A stretch of 64,000 bases of DNA from Kribbella sp. VKM Ac-2569. Its GTDB lineage: Bacteria; Actinomycetota; Actinomycetes; Propionibacteriales; Kribbellaceae. The notes under the pieces were generated by a model. It worked only from the letters and a program-made list of their open reading frames with translations, was not told the origin of the DNA and ran no database searches. Each line of letters begins with the position of its first letter. Positions within the stretch are counted from its first letter, which is position 1. The DNA lies in NCBI RefSeq assembly GCF_004216905.1, contig NZ_SGXJ01000001.1:558001-622000 (forward strand). The letters run 5' to 3'. Of the stretch, positions 51,632 through 61,763 are shown in pieces. The translations under genes were made by a program, and so were the position numbers.

Positions 51632-51988
51632 TCAGTTGAACGAGTCGCCGCAGGCGCAGGAGCCGGTGGCGTTCGGGTTGTCGATGGTGAAGCCCTGCTT
51701 CTCGATGCTGTCGACGAAGTCGATCGACGCGCCCTTCAGGTACGGAGCGCTCATCCGGTCGGTGACGACACTCACACCACCGAAGTCGGCCACCACGTCG
51801 CCGTCGAGCTGACGCTCGTCGAAGAACAGCTGGTACCGCAGCCCGGAGCACCCACCCGGCTGCACGGCGACCCGCAGCGCGAGGTCGTCGCGGCCTTCCT
51901 GGTCGAGCAGCGCCTTCACCTTGGCGGCGGCCCCGTCGGTGAGGAGAACACCAGTGGCAACGGCCTGCTCGGTCTGCGCTTCAGTCAT
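51632..51988 (-). CDS. erpA: Iron-sulfur cluster insertion protein (HesB/IscA/ErpA)
   Basis: 118 residues, ATG 51988. The three conserved cysteines are in QPGGCSGLRY and the C-terminal GSCACGDSFN. It is an A-type carrier that delivers Fe-S clusters to apoproteins. Stands alone with its own terminator. The 51989-52177 gap upstream contains no gene. Confidence 0.92.
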   Translation of the reverse strand: MTEAQTEQAVATGVLLTDGAAAKVKALLDQEGRDDLALRVAVQPGGCSGLRYQLFFDERQLDGDVVADFGGVSVVTDRMSAPYLKGASIDFVDSIEKQGFTIDNPNATGSCACGDSFN

Positions 51989-52177
51989 TCCTGACTCCAG
52001 TCATCTGCTCAAGTGCCGACGTACAGCTCAGTCGGCACGGAAGTCTCTTGTCAACACTGGCCAACATCACCCGGCCCGCGCTCATTCCCATGGTCGCACA
52101 CCAATTTCGCAGATCAACTACCCCGCTCACAGGCTGGGTGGCGATCAGGCTGGTGTGATCAGGATCTCGGGGTCGGT

Positions 52178-53272
52178 TCAGCGGGCCCAGGTGCGGGCGA
52201 CACGCTCCGCGACGGCGGCCAGCGAGCCGTGCGGGTCCGCGAACGCCTGCTCCTCGCCGACCGCGTCGACCAGCGCGTACGCCGACTCGACACCCATCGA
52301 GCGCATCTCGCGGGAGCCGATCAGGACCTTGCCCGCGAGTACGACGCAGGGCCGCATCGCGTCGTTCGCGACCTTCGCAACGCCCGCGATCACCTTGCCG
52401 TCGCGGGACTGGAAGTCGAACGCGCCTTCACCGCTGATGACCAGGTCCACCTGCGACGCCTTCTGCTTGAGGCCGGTCAGCTCCGCAACCAGGTCGATTC
52501 CGGACACCCGCTCGGCGCCGAGCAGCAGGAGCGCGTACCCGAGCCCGCCCGCGGCACCCGCACCCTTCTTGTCCGCGGTCTTCCGGTCGGCCAGCTCGGC
52601 GAAGTGCGTCAGCCAACCGTCGACCTCAGGCTTGCGCTCGTCCGAGATCCCCTTCTGCGACCCGAACACGTTCGTCGCGCCCCGCAACCCGAGCATCGGG
52701 TTCTCCACATCACTGGCCGCAACGAACTCGACCCCCGCCACCCGTTCCCGAGCCGGCCCCAAATCCACGGCGCTGAGCCCAGCCAGCCCCGCGGCCCCAA
52801 CATCCAACCGCCCAACACCAGCCGTTGCTCCTAGGGCGGCGAGCAGACCTGCGCCGGCGTCGTTCGTTCCCGAACCTCCGAGTCCGAGGATGATCCGCTT
52901 CGCGCCGGCGTCCACGGCTGCGGTGATCAGCTGCCCGACCCCATACGTGCTCGCGTCCTCAGGCCGCCGCTGCTTCGGCTCCACCAAGTGCAGCCCGCAC
53001 GCCTGCGCGGTCTCGACGTACGCCGTCTCCCCCGCCAGCAGCACCGTCGCGGGAGTCTCCTCACCGAGCGGCCCGCGCACTGTGACCGACAGCAGCTTCC
53101 CGTCGACCACCGCGGACAGTACGTCGATGAACCCCGGACCGCCGTCGGCCATCGGCGCGACCAGCACCTCAGCACCCGGATCCCGGCGCCGCCACCCTTC
53201 CTCGATGGCCGCCGCAGCCTCCACAGCTGTCAACGTCCCCGCGAACTTGTCCGGCGCAATCAGAATCCGCAT
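52178..53272 (-). CDS. Glycerate kinase
   Basis: 364 residues from ATG 53272 (MRILIAPDKFAGTLTA). Glycerate kinase type 1 (GlxK/GarK) signatures: APMADGGPGFIDVL, IILGLGGSGTNDAGAGLLAALG and LVISGEGAFDFQSRDGKV. It phosphorylates D-glycerate in glyoxylate or serine metabolism. A short reading frame with a strong ribosome site precedes it on the same strand (see 53287-53415). Confidence 0.93.
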   Translation of the reverse strand: MRILIAPDKFAGTLTAVEAAAAIEEGWRRRDPGAEVLVAPMADGGPGFIDVLSAVVDGKLLSVTVRGPLGEETPATVLLAGETAYVETAQACGLHLVEPKQRRPEDASTYGVGQLITAAVDAGAKRIILGLGGSGTNDAGAGLLAALGATAGVGRLDVGAAGLAGLSAVDLGPARERVAGVEFVAASDVENPMLGLRGATNVFGSQKGISDERKPEVDGWLTHFAELADRKTADKKGAGAAGGLGYALLLLGAERVSGIDLVAELTGLKQKASQVDLVISGEGAFDFQSRDGKVIAGVAKVANDAMRPCVVLAGKVLIGSREMRSMGVESAYALVDAVGEEQAFADPHGSLAAVAERVARTWAR

Positions 53273-53286
53273 GCCCACATCCTCCC

Positions 53287-53415
53287 TCACCGCATCTGCC
53301 TGCCGGGCGCCCCGTCCAAGCCAGCCGCCGTGCTGGGCGGGCCGCACGACAGGACGTAGTCATATACGTGCACGGCGCCGCCCGCCTGAGCAGCCCGCAA
53401 ACCCACCACGATCAC
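53287..53415 (-). CDS. Small 42-residue open reading frame ahead of glycerate kinase
   Basis: GTG 53415 has a perfect AGGAGG about seven bases upstream and encodes 42 residues beginning VIVVGLRAAQ and containing VYDYVLSCGPPS, ending 14 bases before glycerate kinase. No known family recognised and no obvious run of one codon for attenuation. It could be a small protein, a leader peptide or chance; the ribosome site is the main support. Confidence 0.4.
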   Translation of the reverse strand: MIVVGLRAAQAGGAVHVYDYVLSCGPPSTAAGLDGAPGRQMR

Positions 53416-53491
53416 CGGACACCTCCTGTCCTTAGCGCTCAGGACACACGCTGATTGACGGGCCCGGAGGAGGACAGTTGGATCGTTCGGC

Positions 53492-53887
53492 ATGAAGACA
53501 ATCCTCTTCGCGGTCCGCGTGAGTGACCTGGAGCGTTCGCTCGCCTTCTACACCGCCGTCGGATATCTCACCCTCGCGACGATCCCGCGCGACGACGGCT
53601 CCAGCCTGATCTGGCTGCGTCTCCCGGACGAGCAGTCCGTGTCCCTCGAACTCGTCCACCGCCCCGCCGACGGCCCGGTCGAGACCGGCGGCTTCGAGCA
53701 CTTCGCGATCGAGATCGACTCGCTCGCCGAAACCATCGAGCGGCTGACCGCCGCGGGCCTGCAACCGGGCGAGCCCGAACTGCCAGGCGGTCCCGACGGG
53801 CCCAAGACCTCCTGGCTGGTCGACCCCGACGGTTACCGCATCGAGCTGGTCGAATGGCCCCCGAGCGGCGCGCCGACCTTCCCGTGA
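53492..53887 (+). CDS. VOC-family (glyoxalase/dioxygenase-like) protein
   Basis: 131 residues. Single vicinal-oxygen-chelate unit: [20 protein letters not shown] at the start and [15 protein letters not shown]...[16 protein letters not shown] at the end. Likely a lactoylglutathione-lyase-like or resistance protein; the substrate is unknown. Overlaps the endonuclease V gene by 4 nt (GTGA). Confidence 0.85.
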   Translation: MKTILFAVRVSDLERSLAFYTAVGYLTLATIPRDDGSSLIWLRLPDEQSVSLELVHRPADGPVETGGFEHFAIEIDSLAETIERLTAAGLQPGEPELPGGPDGPKTSWLVDPDGYRIELVEWPPSGAPTFP

Positions 53888-54543
53888 CGAACCCGAGTTG
53901 GCCAAGCACGCCCGCCGAGGCGATCGCCGTCCAGGAAGAACTCCGCGGGCTGGTCGATCCCACCGACACCGACGGACCAGCGCGTTATGTTGCCGGGCTG
54001 GACGTCGCGTACGACGAAGACCGCCTGGCGGCTGCTGTCGTCGTGCTGGACCTGGAGACGCTCGACGAAGTGGAGCGGGCGGTGGTGCGTGGTGAGACGA
54101 CGTTCCCGTACGTGCCGGGGTTGTTCGCGTTCCGCGAGGTGCCGGCGTTGCTTGCAGCGCTGGAGCAGCTCGTGGCGGCGCCGGAGCTGCTTGTGTGTGA
54201 CGGGCAGGGGCTCGCGCATCCGCGGCGGTTCGGGCTGGCGTGCCATCTCGGCGTACTGACAGGGATCCCGGCGATCGGTGCGGCGAAGACGACGTTCGTC
54301 GGGTCGCACGGGGAGCTTGCACAGGAACGCGGGTCGACGGCTGAGCTCGTCGACGGCGGCGGGGTGGTGGGGGCGGCGGTGCGGACGCAGGCCGGGGTCA
54401 AGCCGGTGTACGTGTCTGTTGGGCATCGGGTGAGTTTGGAGAGAGCTGTCGATCACGTGTTGCGGTTGGCGCCGCGGTACCGGTTGCCGGAGACGACGCG
54501 GCTCGCCGATCGGGCTTGCCGGGAAGGATTGTTGGATGGTTGA
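53884..54543 (+). CDS. nfi: Endonuclease V
   Basis: 219 residues from GTG 53884. Conserved motifs: [12 protein letters not shown] (catalytic Asp), [34 protein letters not shown] and AIGAAKTTF. It nicks DNA near deoxyinosine and other deaminated bases, or RNA inosine. Co-transcribed with the VOC and Nudix genes (8-nt overlap with the latter), a small nucleotide-damage cassette. Confidence 0.92.
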   Translation: MTNPSWPSTPAEAIAVQEELRGLVDPTDTDGPARYVAGLDVAYDEDRLAAAVVVLDLETLDEVERAVVRGETTFPYVPGLFAFREVPALLAALEQLVAAPELLVCDGQGLAHPRRFGLACHLGVLTGIPAIGAAKTTFVGSHGELAQERGSTAELVDGGGVVGAAVRTQAGVKPVYVSVGHRVSLERAVDHVLRLAPRYRLPETTRLADRACREGLLDG

Positions 54544-55057
54544 CAATGCACCGCGGGTGCCGGGGTACACGCGGCACGAGTACGGGGAGCGGATCGGCGC
54601 GAGCGCGCGGCTGCGCGCGGGAGCGGCCGCGGCGGTGATGGACGGGGATCGGTTGCTGCTGACGAAGCGGACCGACAACGGCGAGTGGTGCATGCCAGGT
54701 GGGGCGATCGATCCGGGTGAGCGGCCGGCGGAGGCTGCCGAGCGCGAGACGCTCGAGGAGACCGGGCTGGTGGTGCGCGTGACTGGGCTGGTCGGCGTGT
54801 ACTCGAACCCTGATGTGGTCGTGGTCTATCCGGACGGGAATCGCGTGCAGGTTCTCGGCGTGGTGTTCCGTGCGGAGGTCGTCAGGGGCGAGGCGGGGTG
54901 CTCCGCGGAGGTGAGTGAGTCCGGTTGGTTCACTGCGGAGGAGGCCGCGGGGCTGACGGTGATCGCGGGGCATCGGCCGATCCTGCCGGCGGTGTTCGGA
55001 GGCGAGTTGTACTTTGATCCGTCAGCGGCGGAACAGGCGACGGAGGACGAGCGCTAA
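54536..55057 (+). CDS. Nudix hydrolase
   Basis: 173 residues, ATG 54536 overlapping the endonuclease V end. The Nudix box [24 protein letters not shown] is intact around residues 55-80. Likely a nucleotide or sugar-nucleotide pyrophosphatase; pairing with endonuclease V suggests clean-up of damaged nucleotides. Converges on coxG with a 36-nt overlap. Confidence 0.9.
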   Translation: MVDNAPRVPGYTRHEYGERIGASARLRAGAAAAVMDGDRLLLTKRTDNGEWCMPGGAIDPGERPAEAAERETLEETGLVVRVTGLVGVYSNPDVVVVYPDGNRVQVLGVVFRAEVVRGEAGCSAEVSESGWFTAEEAAGLTVIAGHRPILPAVFGGELYFDPSAAEQATEDER

Positions 55058-55723
55058 CACCGCGCCGATCAGGTACGGCGCCGCGCGACGGGCAAGCATC
55101 GGCAGCAGAGCGCTCCCGAGATCCAGCACCACCTCGTCGGCCTCACCGGAGTTCGCCGAAGCAGAAGTCGATGGCGGCGAGGTGTGCACCGAGCCTCCGC
55201 TAGCGGTGCTAGCGGACGGGGTTTCGGTGGAGCTAGCGGTGCTAGCGGAGGTGGGTGGTTGGGGTGTGGGGGTGTCTGCGGTGTCCAGCTTGGTTTTGAG
55301 GCAAGCGGTGAACTGGTCGAGGAGTTTGTTGGAGACGTCCTGGATCAGGCCGCGGCCGAACTGGGCGGGGCGGCCGGTGATGGTCAGGTCGGTGTCGACG
55401 GTGACCTCGGTAGACCCGTCCGCGGCGCCCGCCAGCCGGGCGGTGACGCGGGCGCTCGCCGTACCGTTTCCTCTGCGGTCCTTGCCCTTGGCCTCGATGA
55501 CCGCCTGGTGACCGGCCTCGTCGCGCTCGACGAAGGTGCCGTTGCCGGAGTACTGCAGCGACACCGGCCCTAGCTTCACCTTGCACGAGCCGGTGAAGTC
55601 ATCACCTTCGTACGACGCCAGGGTGGCGCCGGGGAAACACGGCACCACCCGTTCGAGGTCGTTGAACGCCGCCCAGGTCTGCTCCACAGGCGCCGGTACG
55701 ACGAACTTGTGCTCGAGCTTCAC
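55022..55723 (-). CDS. coxG: CoxG-type SRPBCC protein with C-terminal membrane anchor
   Basis: 233 residues, ATG 55723 (ATGA overlap with coxM). Polyketide-cyclase/CoxG fold (about 1-145; EHKFVVPAPVEQTWAAFNDLERVVPCFPGA). A Ser/Thr/Pro-rich linker of about 45 residues leads to a C-terminal hydrophobic helix (about 205-230) ending in RRLFRR. In CO oxidisers CoxG anchors the enzyme to the membrane and gives quinone access. Last gene of the SLMG operon. Confidence 0.88.
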   Translation of the reverse strand: MKLEHKFVVPAPVEQTWAAFNDLERVVPCFPGATLASYEGDDFTGSCKVKLGPVSLQYSGNGTFVERDEAGHQAVIEAKGKDRRGNGTASARVTARLAGAADGSTEVTVDTDLTITGRPAQFGRGLIQDVSNKLLDQFTACLKTKLDTADTPTPQPPTSASTASSTETPSASTASGGSVHTSPPSTSASANSGEADEVVLDLGSALLPMLARRAAPYLIGAVLALVLRRLFRR

Positions 55724-56574
55724 GCGGTACCCGCCGCAGCCAGGACCGCTCGCCGGGTGAGCACCGTGGCGAGGTGCCGGCGGTAGTCGGCGTCACCGTT
55801 GAGGTCGCTCACCGGAGACGTCCCGTCCGCCGCTCGCGCCGCGGCCTCCCGTACGGCGTCCGCGGTCGCGGGCTGCCCGACGAGAGCCGCCTCGACCGCA
55901 GTCGCCCGTACCGGCGTCGAACCCATGTTGCCGAGCCCGACCCGCGCCTCCGCGATCGAGTCGCCGTCCAACCGCACCGCCGCCGCGACCGACACGATCG
56001 ACCAGCCCTGCGCGACCCAGTTGAACTTCTCGTAGTGCGCGCCCCACCCGGTGTACTTCGGCACTCGCACCTCGACGAGCAACTCGTCGTCGCCGATCGC
56101 CGTACTGAACACGCCCTGGAAGAACTCCGAGGCAGGCACGGTACGTCGGCCGTCCGGCCCCGCGATCACGAACGACGCGTCCAGCGCCACCGCGACCGCG
56201 GGCAGATCCGCTGCCGGATCCGCATGCGCGAGCGATCCGCCGAACGTGCCGCGATGCCGGATCTGCGGATCGCCGACCGTTGCCGTGGCCAACGCGATCA
56301 GCCGCGCGTGCTCGGCCACCAGCGGATCCGACTCCACCGTGCTGTGCGGGGTCATGGCGCCGATCACCAGCGCGTCGCCGTCGTCCCGCACACCTTGCAG
56401 ATCGTCGATCTTCCCAATGTCGACAATCACCTCAGGTGCCGCCAGCCGCAACCGCAGCGCCGGCATCAGGCTCTGCCCGCCCGCCAGCACCTTCGCGTCG
56501 GGGTGCTCGCGCAGCAGCCCCAGCGCCTCGTCGACCGTCGCGGGGGCGAAGTACTCGAACGCCGCCGGGATCAT
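55720..56574 (-). CDS. coxM: Molybdenum hydroxylase FAD-binding subunit (CoxM)
   Basis: 284 residues, ATG 56574 ([18 protein letters not shown]). FAD-binding motifs AGGQSLMPALRLR and HRGTFGGSLAHADPAADLP; C-terminal CO-dehydrogenase flavoprotein domain. It takes electrons from CoxS and passes them to quinone. ATGA overlaps with coxL upstream and coxG downstream. Confidence 0.93.
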   Translation of the reverse strand: MIPAAFEYFAPATVDEALGLLREHPDAKVLAGGQSLMPALRLRLAAPEVIVDIGKIDDLQGVRDDGDALVIGAMTPHSTVESDPLVAEHARLIALATATVGDPQIRHRGTFGGSLAHADPAADLPAVAVALDASFVIAGPDGRRTVPASEFFQGVFSTAIGDDELLVEVRVPKYTGWGAHYEKFNWVAQGWSIVSVAAAVRLDGDSIAEARVGLGNMGSTPVRATAVEAALVGQPATADAVREAAARAADGTSPVSDLNGDADYRRHLATVLTRRAVLAAAGTA

Positions 56575-58970
56575 GACCGGCTCCCTTCCTGACTGGCACT
56601 TTTCTGGATGGCGGTCCAGACGCGGTACGGCGTACACGGCATCGGCACGTCCGTGACGCCGAGCGGTCGTAGAGCGTCGACAATCGCATTGACGACAGCC
56701 GGCGTGGACGCGATGGTCCCCGCCTCGCCGACGCCCTTCACGCCCAGCTGGTTCGTCGTCGCGGGCGTCTCGGTCCGTGCCGTCTCGAAGCTCGGCAGAT
56801 CAGGTGCCCCCGGCAACGTGTACTGGTCGAACGACCCGGTGACCAGCGTCCCGGAGTCGTCGTGCACCGCTTCCTCGTACAGCGCCTGCGCGATGCCCTG
56901 CGCGAGACCGCCGTGCACCTGCCCCTCGACGATCATCGGGTTCACCACGACGCCGACGTCGTCGACGCAGACGTACGACCGGATGTTCGTCGCACCGGTC
57001 TCGGTGTCGACCTCGACCGCGCACAGGTGCGTGCCGTGCGGGAACGAGAAGTCGTCCGGGTCGAGGGTCGCGTCGGCGTCCAGGCACCCTTCGGCCGAGC
57101 CGTCGAGCTTGTGTCCCTGGAAGACCGCGAACGCGAGCTCGGCCATCGTCATCCCGGCGTCGGTCCCGCGCACGCCGTACCGCCCGCCACTGAAGTCGAG
57201 GTCGTCCGCGTTCGCCTCCAGCAGTTGCGCCGCGATCGGCTTCGCCTTCTCGATCACCTTGTCCGCGGCGGCCAGCACCGCCATGCCACCGACCGCCAGC
57301 GACCGCGATCCGTAGGTGTCCAGTCCGCGTACGGCGACCTGGGTGTCACCGTGCAGTACTTCGACATCCTCGAACGCCACGCCGAGCCTGTCCGCGACCA
57401 GCTGGCTCCACGCGGTCTCATGTCCCTGACCGTGCGGGCTCGTCCCGGTGACCACCTCGACCTTCCCGGTCGGCAGCATCCGAACGGCGGCGTGCTCCCA
57501 GCCGCCACCGACGTACCCCATCGAGCCGAGCCACCGCGACGGGGCCAGGCCGCACATCTCGGTGTACGTCGAGACGCCGATCCCGAGCTGCACCGGGTCG
57601 CCGGACTCGCGCCGCTTGCGTTGCTCGGCGCGCAGGTCGTCGTACCCGAACAGGTCGCGCGCCTTCGCGGTCGCGGCCTCGTAGTTGCCGGAGTCGTACC
57701 GCAGCCCGGACACCGTCGAGAACGGGAACTCCTCGTGCTTGATCCAGTTCCGCTCGCGGATCTCGAGTGCGTCGACGCCGACGCGGGCGGCGAGCTCGTC
57801 CATCACCCGCTCGATCGCGTACGTCGCCTCGGGGCGGCCCGCGCCGCGGTACGCGTCGGTCCACGTCTTGTTCGTGAACACGTTGGTGATGCCGAGGTGG
57901 TACGCCGGGAACTTGTAGATGCCGTTGTACATGAACGCCCCGAGCAGCGGGATCGCCGACGTGACCAGGCCGAGGTACGCGCCCATGTCGGCGAGCAGCT
58001 CGACCTTCAGCCCGGTGACCGTGCCGTCGGCGTTCGCGGCCAGCGTGACCTGCTGCCACTGGTCCCGGCCGTGGTGCGCGGCCATCAACGACTCGGACCT
58101 GGTTTCGGTGTATTTACAGGGCTTCCCGGTACGCCGGGCCGCGATGACCGTGAGTACTTCCTCCGGGGTGAACTGCAGCTTGCCGCCGAAACCGCCGCCG
58201 ACGTCCGGCGCGATCACCCGGATCTTGTTCTCCGGGATGCCGAGCACGAGCGCGATGAAGATCTTCACGAAATGCGGTACCTGGGTCGACGACCAGACTG
58301 TCATTTGTTCAGTTGTCGGATCGACGACAATCGACCGCGGCTCCATGAACGCGGGGATCAGCCGCTGCTGGCGGAACTCCTCCTCGATCACGATGCCGCC
58401 GTCGCGGGCGGCCGCGATCGCCGCCTCGACGTCGCCGCCGGTGCCGGACTCGACCGAGTCGTACGACCACACCGCGGACACGTTCGTCCCAAGATCCGGA
58501 TGCGCGATCACCTCGTCGCGGGCGGCCGCCTTGAGTTCGAGGGCGGGTTCGAGCTCGTCGTAGTCGACGTCGACGAGGTCGGCGGCATCGTTCGCCTCGG
58601 CCGCCGTACGGGCGATGACCATCGCGACGATCTCACCGGCGAAAGCGACGTGGTCGACCGCCATCGACGGGTGTACGGGCGCCTTCTGGTCGGGGATGAC
58701 GGCCCACGCGTTCGGCAGCGCCCCCTGCTCGTCGGCGATGTCGGCGCCGGTGATCACGGCAACGACCCCGGACGCCGCCTTGGCCGCCTCGGTGTCGATC
58801 GACGTGATCCGGGCGTGTGCGAACGGGCTGCGCACCATCGCGAGGTGCTGCAGGCCGGGCAGCACGATGTTATCGGTCCAGCGGGTCCGGCCGGTGATCA
58901 GCCGGGCGTCCTCCTTGCGCCGGCGCGAGGCGCCGATCTCGGTCGCCGGGCGTTCCTCGGTGGCGGTCAT
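56571..58970 (-). CDS. coxL: Molybdenum hydroxylase large subunit, form II CoxL type
   Basis: 799 residues, ATG 58970. Aldehyde oxidase/xanthine dehydrogenase fold with [17 protein letters not shown] and the catalytic Glu in GVGEAGT. The AYRGAGR loop defines form II; the Cys-containing AYXCSFR loop of true aerobic CO dehydrogenase is absent. CO oxidation is therefore not assured; aldehyde, purine or another carbon hydroxylation is as likely. Coupled with coxS and coxM. Confidence 0.92.
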   Translation of the reverse strand: MTATEERPATEIGASRRRKEDARLITGRTRWTDNIVLPGLQHLAMVRSPFAHARITSIDTEAAKAASGVVAVITGADIADEQGALPNAWAVIPDQKAPVHPSMAVDHVAFAGEIVAMVIARTAAEANDAADLVDVDYDELEPALELKAAARDEVIAHPDLGTNVSAVWSYDSVESGTGGDVEAAIAAARDGGIVIEEEFRQQRLIPAFMEPRSIVVDPTTEQMTVWSSTQVPHFVKIFIALVLGIPENKIRVIAPDVGGGFGGKLQFTPEEVLTVIAARRTGKPCKYTETRSESLMAAHHGRDQWQQVTLAANADGTVTGLKVELLADMGAYLGLVTSAIPLLGAFMYNGIYKFPAYHLGITNVFTNKTWTDAYRGAGRPEATYAIERVMDELAARVGVDALEIRERNWIKHEEFPFSTVSGLRYDSGNYEAATAKARDLFGYDDLRAEQRKRRESGDPVQLGIGVSTYTEMCGLAPSRWLGSMGYVGGGWEHAAVRMLPTGKVEVVTGTSPHGQGHETAWSQLVADRLGVAFEDVEVLHGDTQVAVRGLDTYGSRSLAVGGMAVLAAADKVIEKAKPIAAQLLEANADDLDFSGGRYGVRGTDAGMTMAELAFAVFQGHKLDGSAEGCLDADATLDPDDFSFPHGTHLCAVEVDTETGATNIRSYVCVDDVGVVVNPMIVEGQVHGGLAQGIAQALYEEAVHDDSGTLVTGSFDQYTLPGAPDLPSFETARTETPATTNQLGVKGVGEAGTIASTPAVVNAIVDALRPLGVTDVPMPCTPYRVWTAIQKSASQEGSRS

Positions 58971-59458
58971 TGCGCACCTCCGGCCGCGCTGTGCTGCGGT
59001 GCTGCGGCCGCTGCCGCTTGGACGGCCTTGACGATGTTCTGGTAGCCGGTGCAGCGGCAGAGGTTGCCCTCGAGCCCGAGCCGGATGTCGTCGTCACTCG
59101 GATTCGGATTGTCTGCAATCAGATCGATGGATTGCATGATCATGCCTGGTGTGCAGTATCCACACTGCAGGGCGTGGTTCTCGTGGAAGGCCTGCTGCAT
59201 CGGGTGCAGCTCGCCGTTCGTCGCGAGCCCTTCGATGGTGGTGATCTCATGACCGTCGGCCTGGACCGCGAGTAACGAGCAGGACTTCACACTCCGCCCG
59301 TCCAGGTGAACCGTGCAGGCGCCGCAGTTGCCGGTGTCGCAGCCGACCACAGTGCCCGTCTTCCCCAGTTGCTCGCGCAGATACAGCACGAGCAGCGTGC
59401 GCGGCTCCACCTCGTCCGTGAAGCTGCTTCCGTCGACCTTGACCGTGATCCGGGTCAT
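58967..59458 (-). CDS. coxS: Molybdenum hydroxylase [2Fe-2S] subunit (CoxS)
   Basis: 163 residues, ATG 59458 ([10 protein letters not shown]). Plant-type cluster motif [16 protein letters not shown]...SCSLLA and the second cluster CGYCTPGM...CRCTGYQN. It relays electrons from the Mo site to FAD. First gene of the SLMG group, 75 bp after xdhC, so it may have its own promoter there. Confidence 0.94.
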   Translation of the reverse strand: MTRITVKVDGSSFTDEVEPRTLLVLYLREQLGKTGTVVGCDTGNCGACTVHLDGRSVKSCSLLAVQADGHEITTIEGLATNGELHPMQQAFHENHALQCGYCTPGMIMQSIDLIADNPNPSDDDIRLGLEGNLCRCTGYQNIVKAVQAAAAAAPQHSAAGGAQ

Positions 59459-59533
59459 CGCCCCGCCTCCAGATGTCAGCAATCGCCGTACTTTTGATCC
59501 TGCTCCTGTTGTGATGCAGCCCACAAGGGTCGA

Positions 59534-60676
59534 TCAGTGGTGGATCGGCCCTTCTGCGGCGGAGAGTCGTTGCCCGGCGCCACCCCAGCGCTGGGCGATG
59601 ATCTCGGCGGCGATGCTCACCGCGGTCTCCTCCGGCGTCCGCGCGCCGAGGTCCAGACCGATCGGGCTCGCGAGTCGCGCCACCTCTTCGTCGGTCAGTC
59701 CGGCTTCCCGCAACCGCTTCAGCCGGTCGTCGTGCGTACGCCGCGATCCCATGGCGCCGATGTAGGCGACCTGCGGCAGTCGCAACGCGACCTCCAACAG
59801 CGGTACGTCGAACTTCGGGTCATGCGTCAGTACGCAGATCACCGTCCGGTCGTCGATCCGGCCGGCCGCCGCCTCGCCCGACAGGTACCGGTGCGGCCAG
59901 TCCACAACCACGTCGTCGGCGGACGGGAACCGCGACGCGGTCGCGAACACCGCCCGTGCATCGCAGACGGTCACGCGGTAGCCGAGGAACGACCCGAGCC
60001 GCGCGACCGCCGCCGCGAAGTCGATCGCCCCGAACACCAGCATCCGCGGCACCGGCGCGTACGACGACACGAAAACCCGCATCCCCTCACCCCGCCGCTG
60101 CCCGTCCGGCCCGTACTCCAAAGTCTCCGATCGTCCGTTTGCCAACAATCCGCGCGCATCGTCGACCACCGCGTCGTCGGCACGATCCGATCCCAGTCCC
60201 CCGCTCGCCAGCACCTCGGTCCCCGCCGACTCCGCCGACGCCGGGCGGACCACGAGACGGCGGCCGAGGCGCGACGGGTCCGGGTGTGCCACGACGGTCG
60301 CGACCGCGACCGGGCGGCCCTCGGCGATATCCGCTGCCACCTCCGCCAGTTCCGGGAACGACGTACGGTCGACCTTCTCGACGAACACGTCGATGATTCC
60401 GCCGCAGGTGAGTCCGACCGCGAACGCCGACTCGTCGCTCACGCCGTACCGCTGCAGCACGGGCTCGCCCGACTCGAGGATCTCCTCGCCGAGCTGGTAG
60501 ACCGCGCCCTCGACGCAGCCGCCCGACACGCTGCCGACCACCTCCAGCTCAGGACCGACAAGCATCACCGCGCCCGGCGGCCGGGGCGCCGAGTCGAACG
60601 TCGCGACAACGGTGCCGACGGCAACCGATTCGCCGGCCTGCCACCACGCCAGCAACCGGTCTAGTACGTCACGCAT
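59534..60676 (-). CDS. XdhC/CoxI-family molybdenum cofactor sulfuration/insertion factor
   Basis: 380 residues from ATG 60676 (MRDVLDRLLAWW). N-terminal XdhC_CoxI domain with GSVSGGCVEGAVY and a conserved Cys in LTCGGIIDVF; C-terminal Rossmann domain (RMLVFGAIDFAAAVARLG). The usual GxGxxG reads FGAIDFAA, so nucleotide binding may be altered. Family members bind Mo cofactor and aid sulfuration. Overlaps the CoxE gene by 8 nt. Confidence 0.9.
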   Translation of the reverse strand: MRDVLDRLLAWWQAGESVAVGTVVATFDSAPRPPGAVMLVGPELEVVGSVSGGCVEGAVYQLGEEILESGEPVLQRYGVSDESAFAVGLTCGGIIDVFVEKVDRTSFPELAEVAADIAEGRPVAVATVVAHPDPSRLGRRLVVRPASAESAGTEVLASGGLGSDRADDAVVDDARGLLANGRSETLEYGPDGQRRGEGMRVFVSSYAPVPRMLVFGAIDFAAAVARLGSFLGYRVTVCDARAVFATASRFPSADDVVVDWPHRYLSGEAAAGRIDDRTVICVLTHDPKFDVPLLEVALRLPQVAYIGAMGSRRTHDDRLKRLREAGLTDEEVARLASPIGLDLGARTPEETAVSIAAEIIAQRWGGAGQRLSAAEGPIHH

Positions 60677-61757
60677 CCGCCACCACCTCCAGGAGTTCGG
60701 CGAAGCTGGCCAGGCTGTGCCCGGCAACGAGGTCGTCCAGGTGCGGCAGTACGGCGACGATCCCGGCCTGCACCGGCTCGTACCCCCGCTTGCCGCGATG
60801 CGGATTCAGCCACACCACCCGATGCGCCAACCCCGCCAGCCGCTGCAACTGCGCACCGAGCAGAGACGCGTCACCGCGCTCCCACCCGTCACTGCACACG
60901 ACGACGACGGCCCGCCGCGCCGTACCGCGCTGACCCCAGCGATCGAGGAACACCTTCAGCACCTCCCCCAGCCGCGTCCCACCCGACCAGTCCGGTACGA
61001 CGTCACCCGCCAACCGCAGCGCGAACTCGGGATCGCGGTGCCGCAGAGCCGGGGTGACGCGAGTGAGCCGCGTGCCCATGGTGAAGGCCTCGACCGAGCG
61101 CGGCGCCTGCTGGACCATCACGTGAGCGAGCCGCAGCAGGCTGTCGGCGTACGGGCGCATCGAGCCGGAGACGTCGATCAGTACGACGACGCGCCGCGGT
61201 CGGACGCCCCGACGGCGGTAGCGGACGCGGCCCGGTTCGCCGACCTGGCGCAGTTGGGCGCGCAACGTGCGGCGCGGGTCGATCTCACCGCGATGGGACG
61301 GGCGGCGACGGTTCGCGCGGCGGATCGGGGTCTGCGGGCGGAGGGTGCCGAAGAGGCGGGCGAGTTCGGCGCGGTCGGCGGCGGACAGTTCGGCGACGTC
61401 GCGGTGCCTGAGGACTTCCGTCGTACTGGCGGAGACGTTGAGAGTGTGGTCGCCCCCGGTTTCGTCGGTGCCTTCGCCGAGGTTGGCCTGGACGGAGGAT
61501 TGTGGGGTGCGGCTCGGGACGACGCCGCGCGATCGGTCGCCGGTGAACCAGGCGGCGAACACCTCGTCGTACCTCGCGGTGTCGTCGGGGCCGCTGCACA
61601 GTGCGGCGCGGCCGGCCCAGTACACGTCCGCGGTCAGGGTGGCGTCGAGCGAAGCAACGGCTTGCAGAAAGAGCTGCACCCGATCGGCAGTCACCGCAAG
61701 TCCGGCGTGCCGAAGCGCAGAAGCGAACCCAGCAAGCGCAAGATCCGGAGCTGTCAT
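60669..61757 (-). CDS. coxE: VWA-domain protein, CoxE-like
   Basis: 362 residues, ATG 61757. VWA domain in the C-terminal half with MIDAS VLIDVSGSMRPY; the Arg-rich middle (about 140-185) is typical of CoxE. With the MoxR ATPase it forms an AAA+/VWA chaperone that matures the Mo/Cu or Mo site. Starts 6 nt past the coxD stop. Confidence 0.9.
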   Translation of the reverse strand: MTAPDLALAGFASALRHAGLAVTADRVQLFLQAVASLDATLTADVYWAGRAALCSGPDDTARYDEVFAAWFTGDRSRGVVPSRTPQSSVQANLGEGTDETGGDHTLNVSASTTEVLRHRDVAELSAADRAELARLFGTLRPQTPIRRANRRRPSHRGEIDPRRTLRAQLRQVGEPGRVRYRRRGVRPRRVVVLIDVSGSMRPYADSLLRLAHVMVQQAPRSVEAFTMGTRLTRVTPALRHRDPEFALRLAGDVVPDWSGGTRLGEVLKVFLDRWGQRGTARRAVVVVCSDGWERGDASLLGAQLQRLAGLAHRVVWLNPHRGKRGYEPVQAGIVAVLPHLDDLVAGHSLASFAELLEVVADA

Positions 61758-61763
61758 CGGTTC

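Noticed and set aside
56571..58970. Calling this gene a true aerobic CO dehydrogenase
   Set aside because: The active-site loop is AYRGAGR (form II), not the Cys-containing form I loop.
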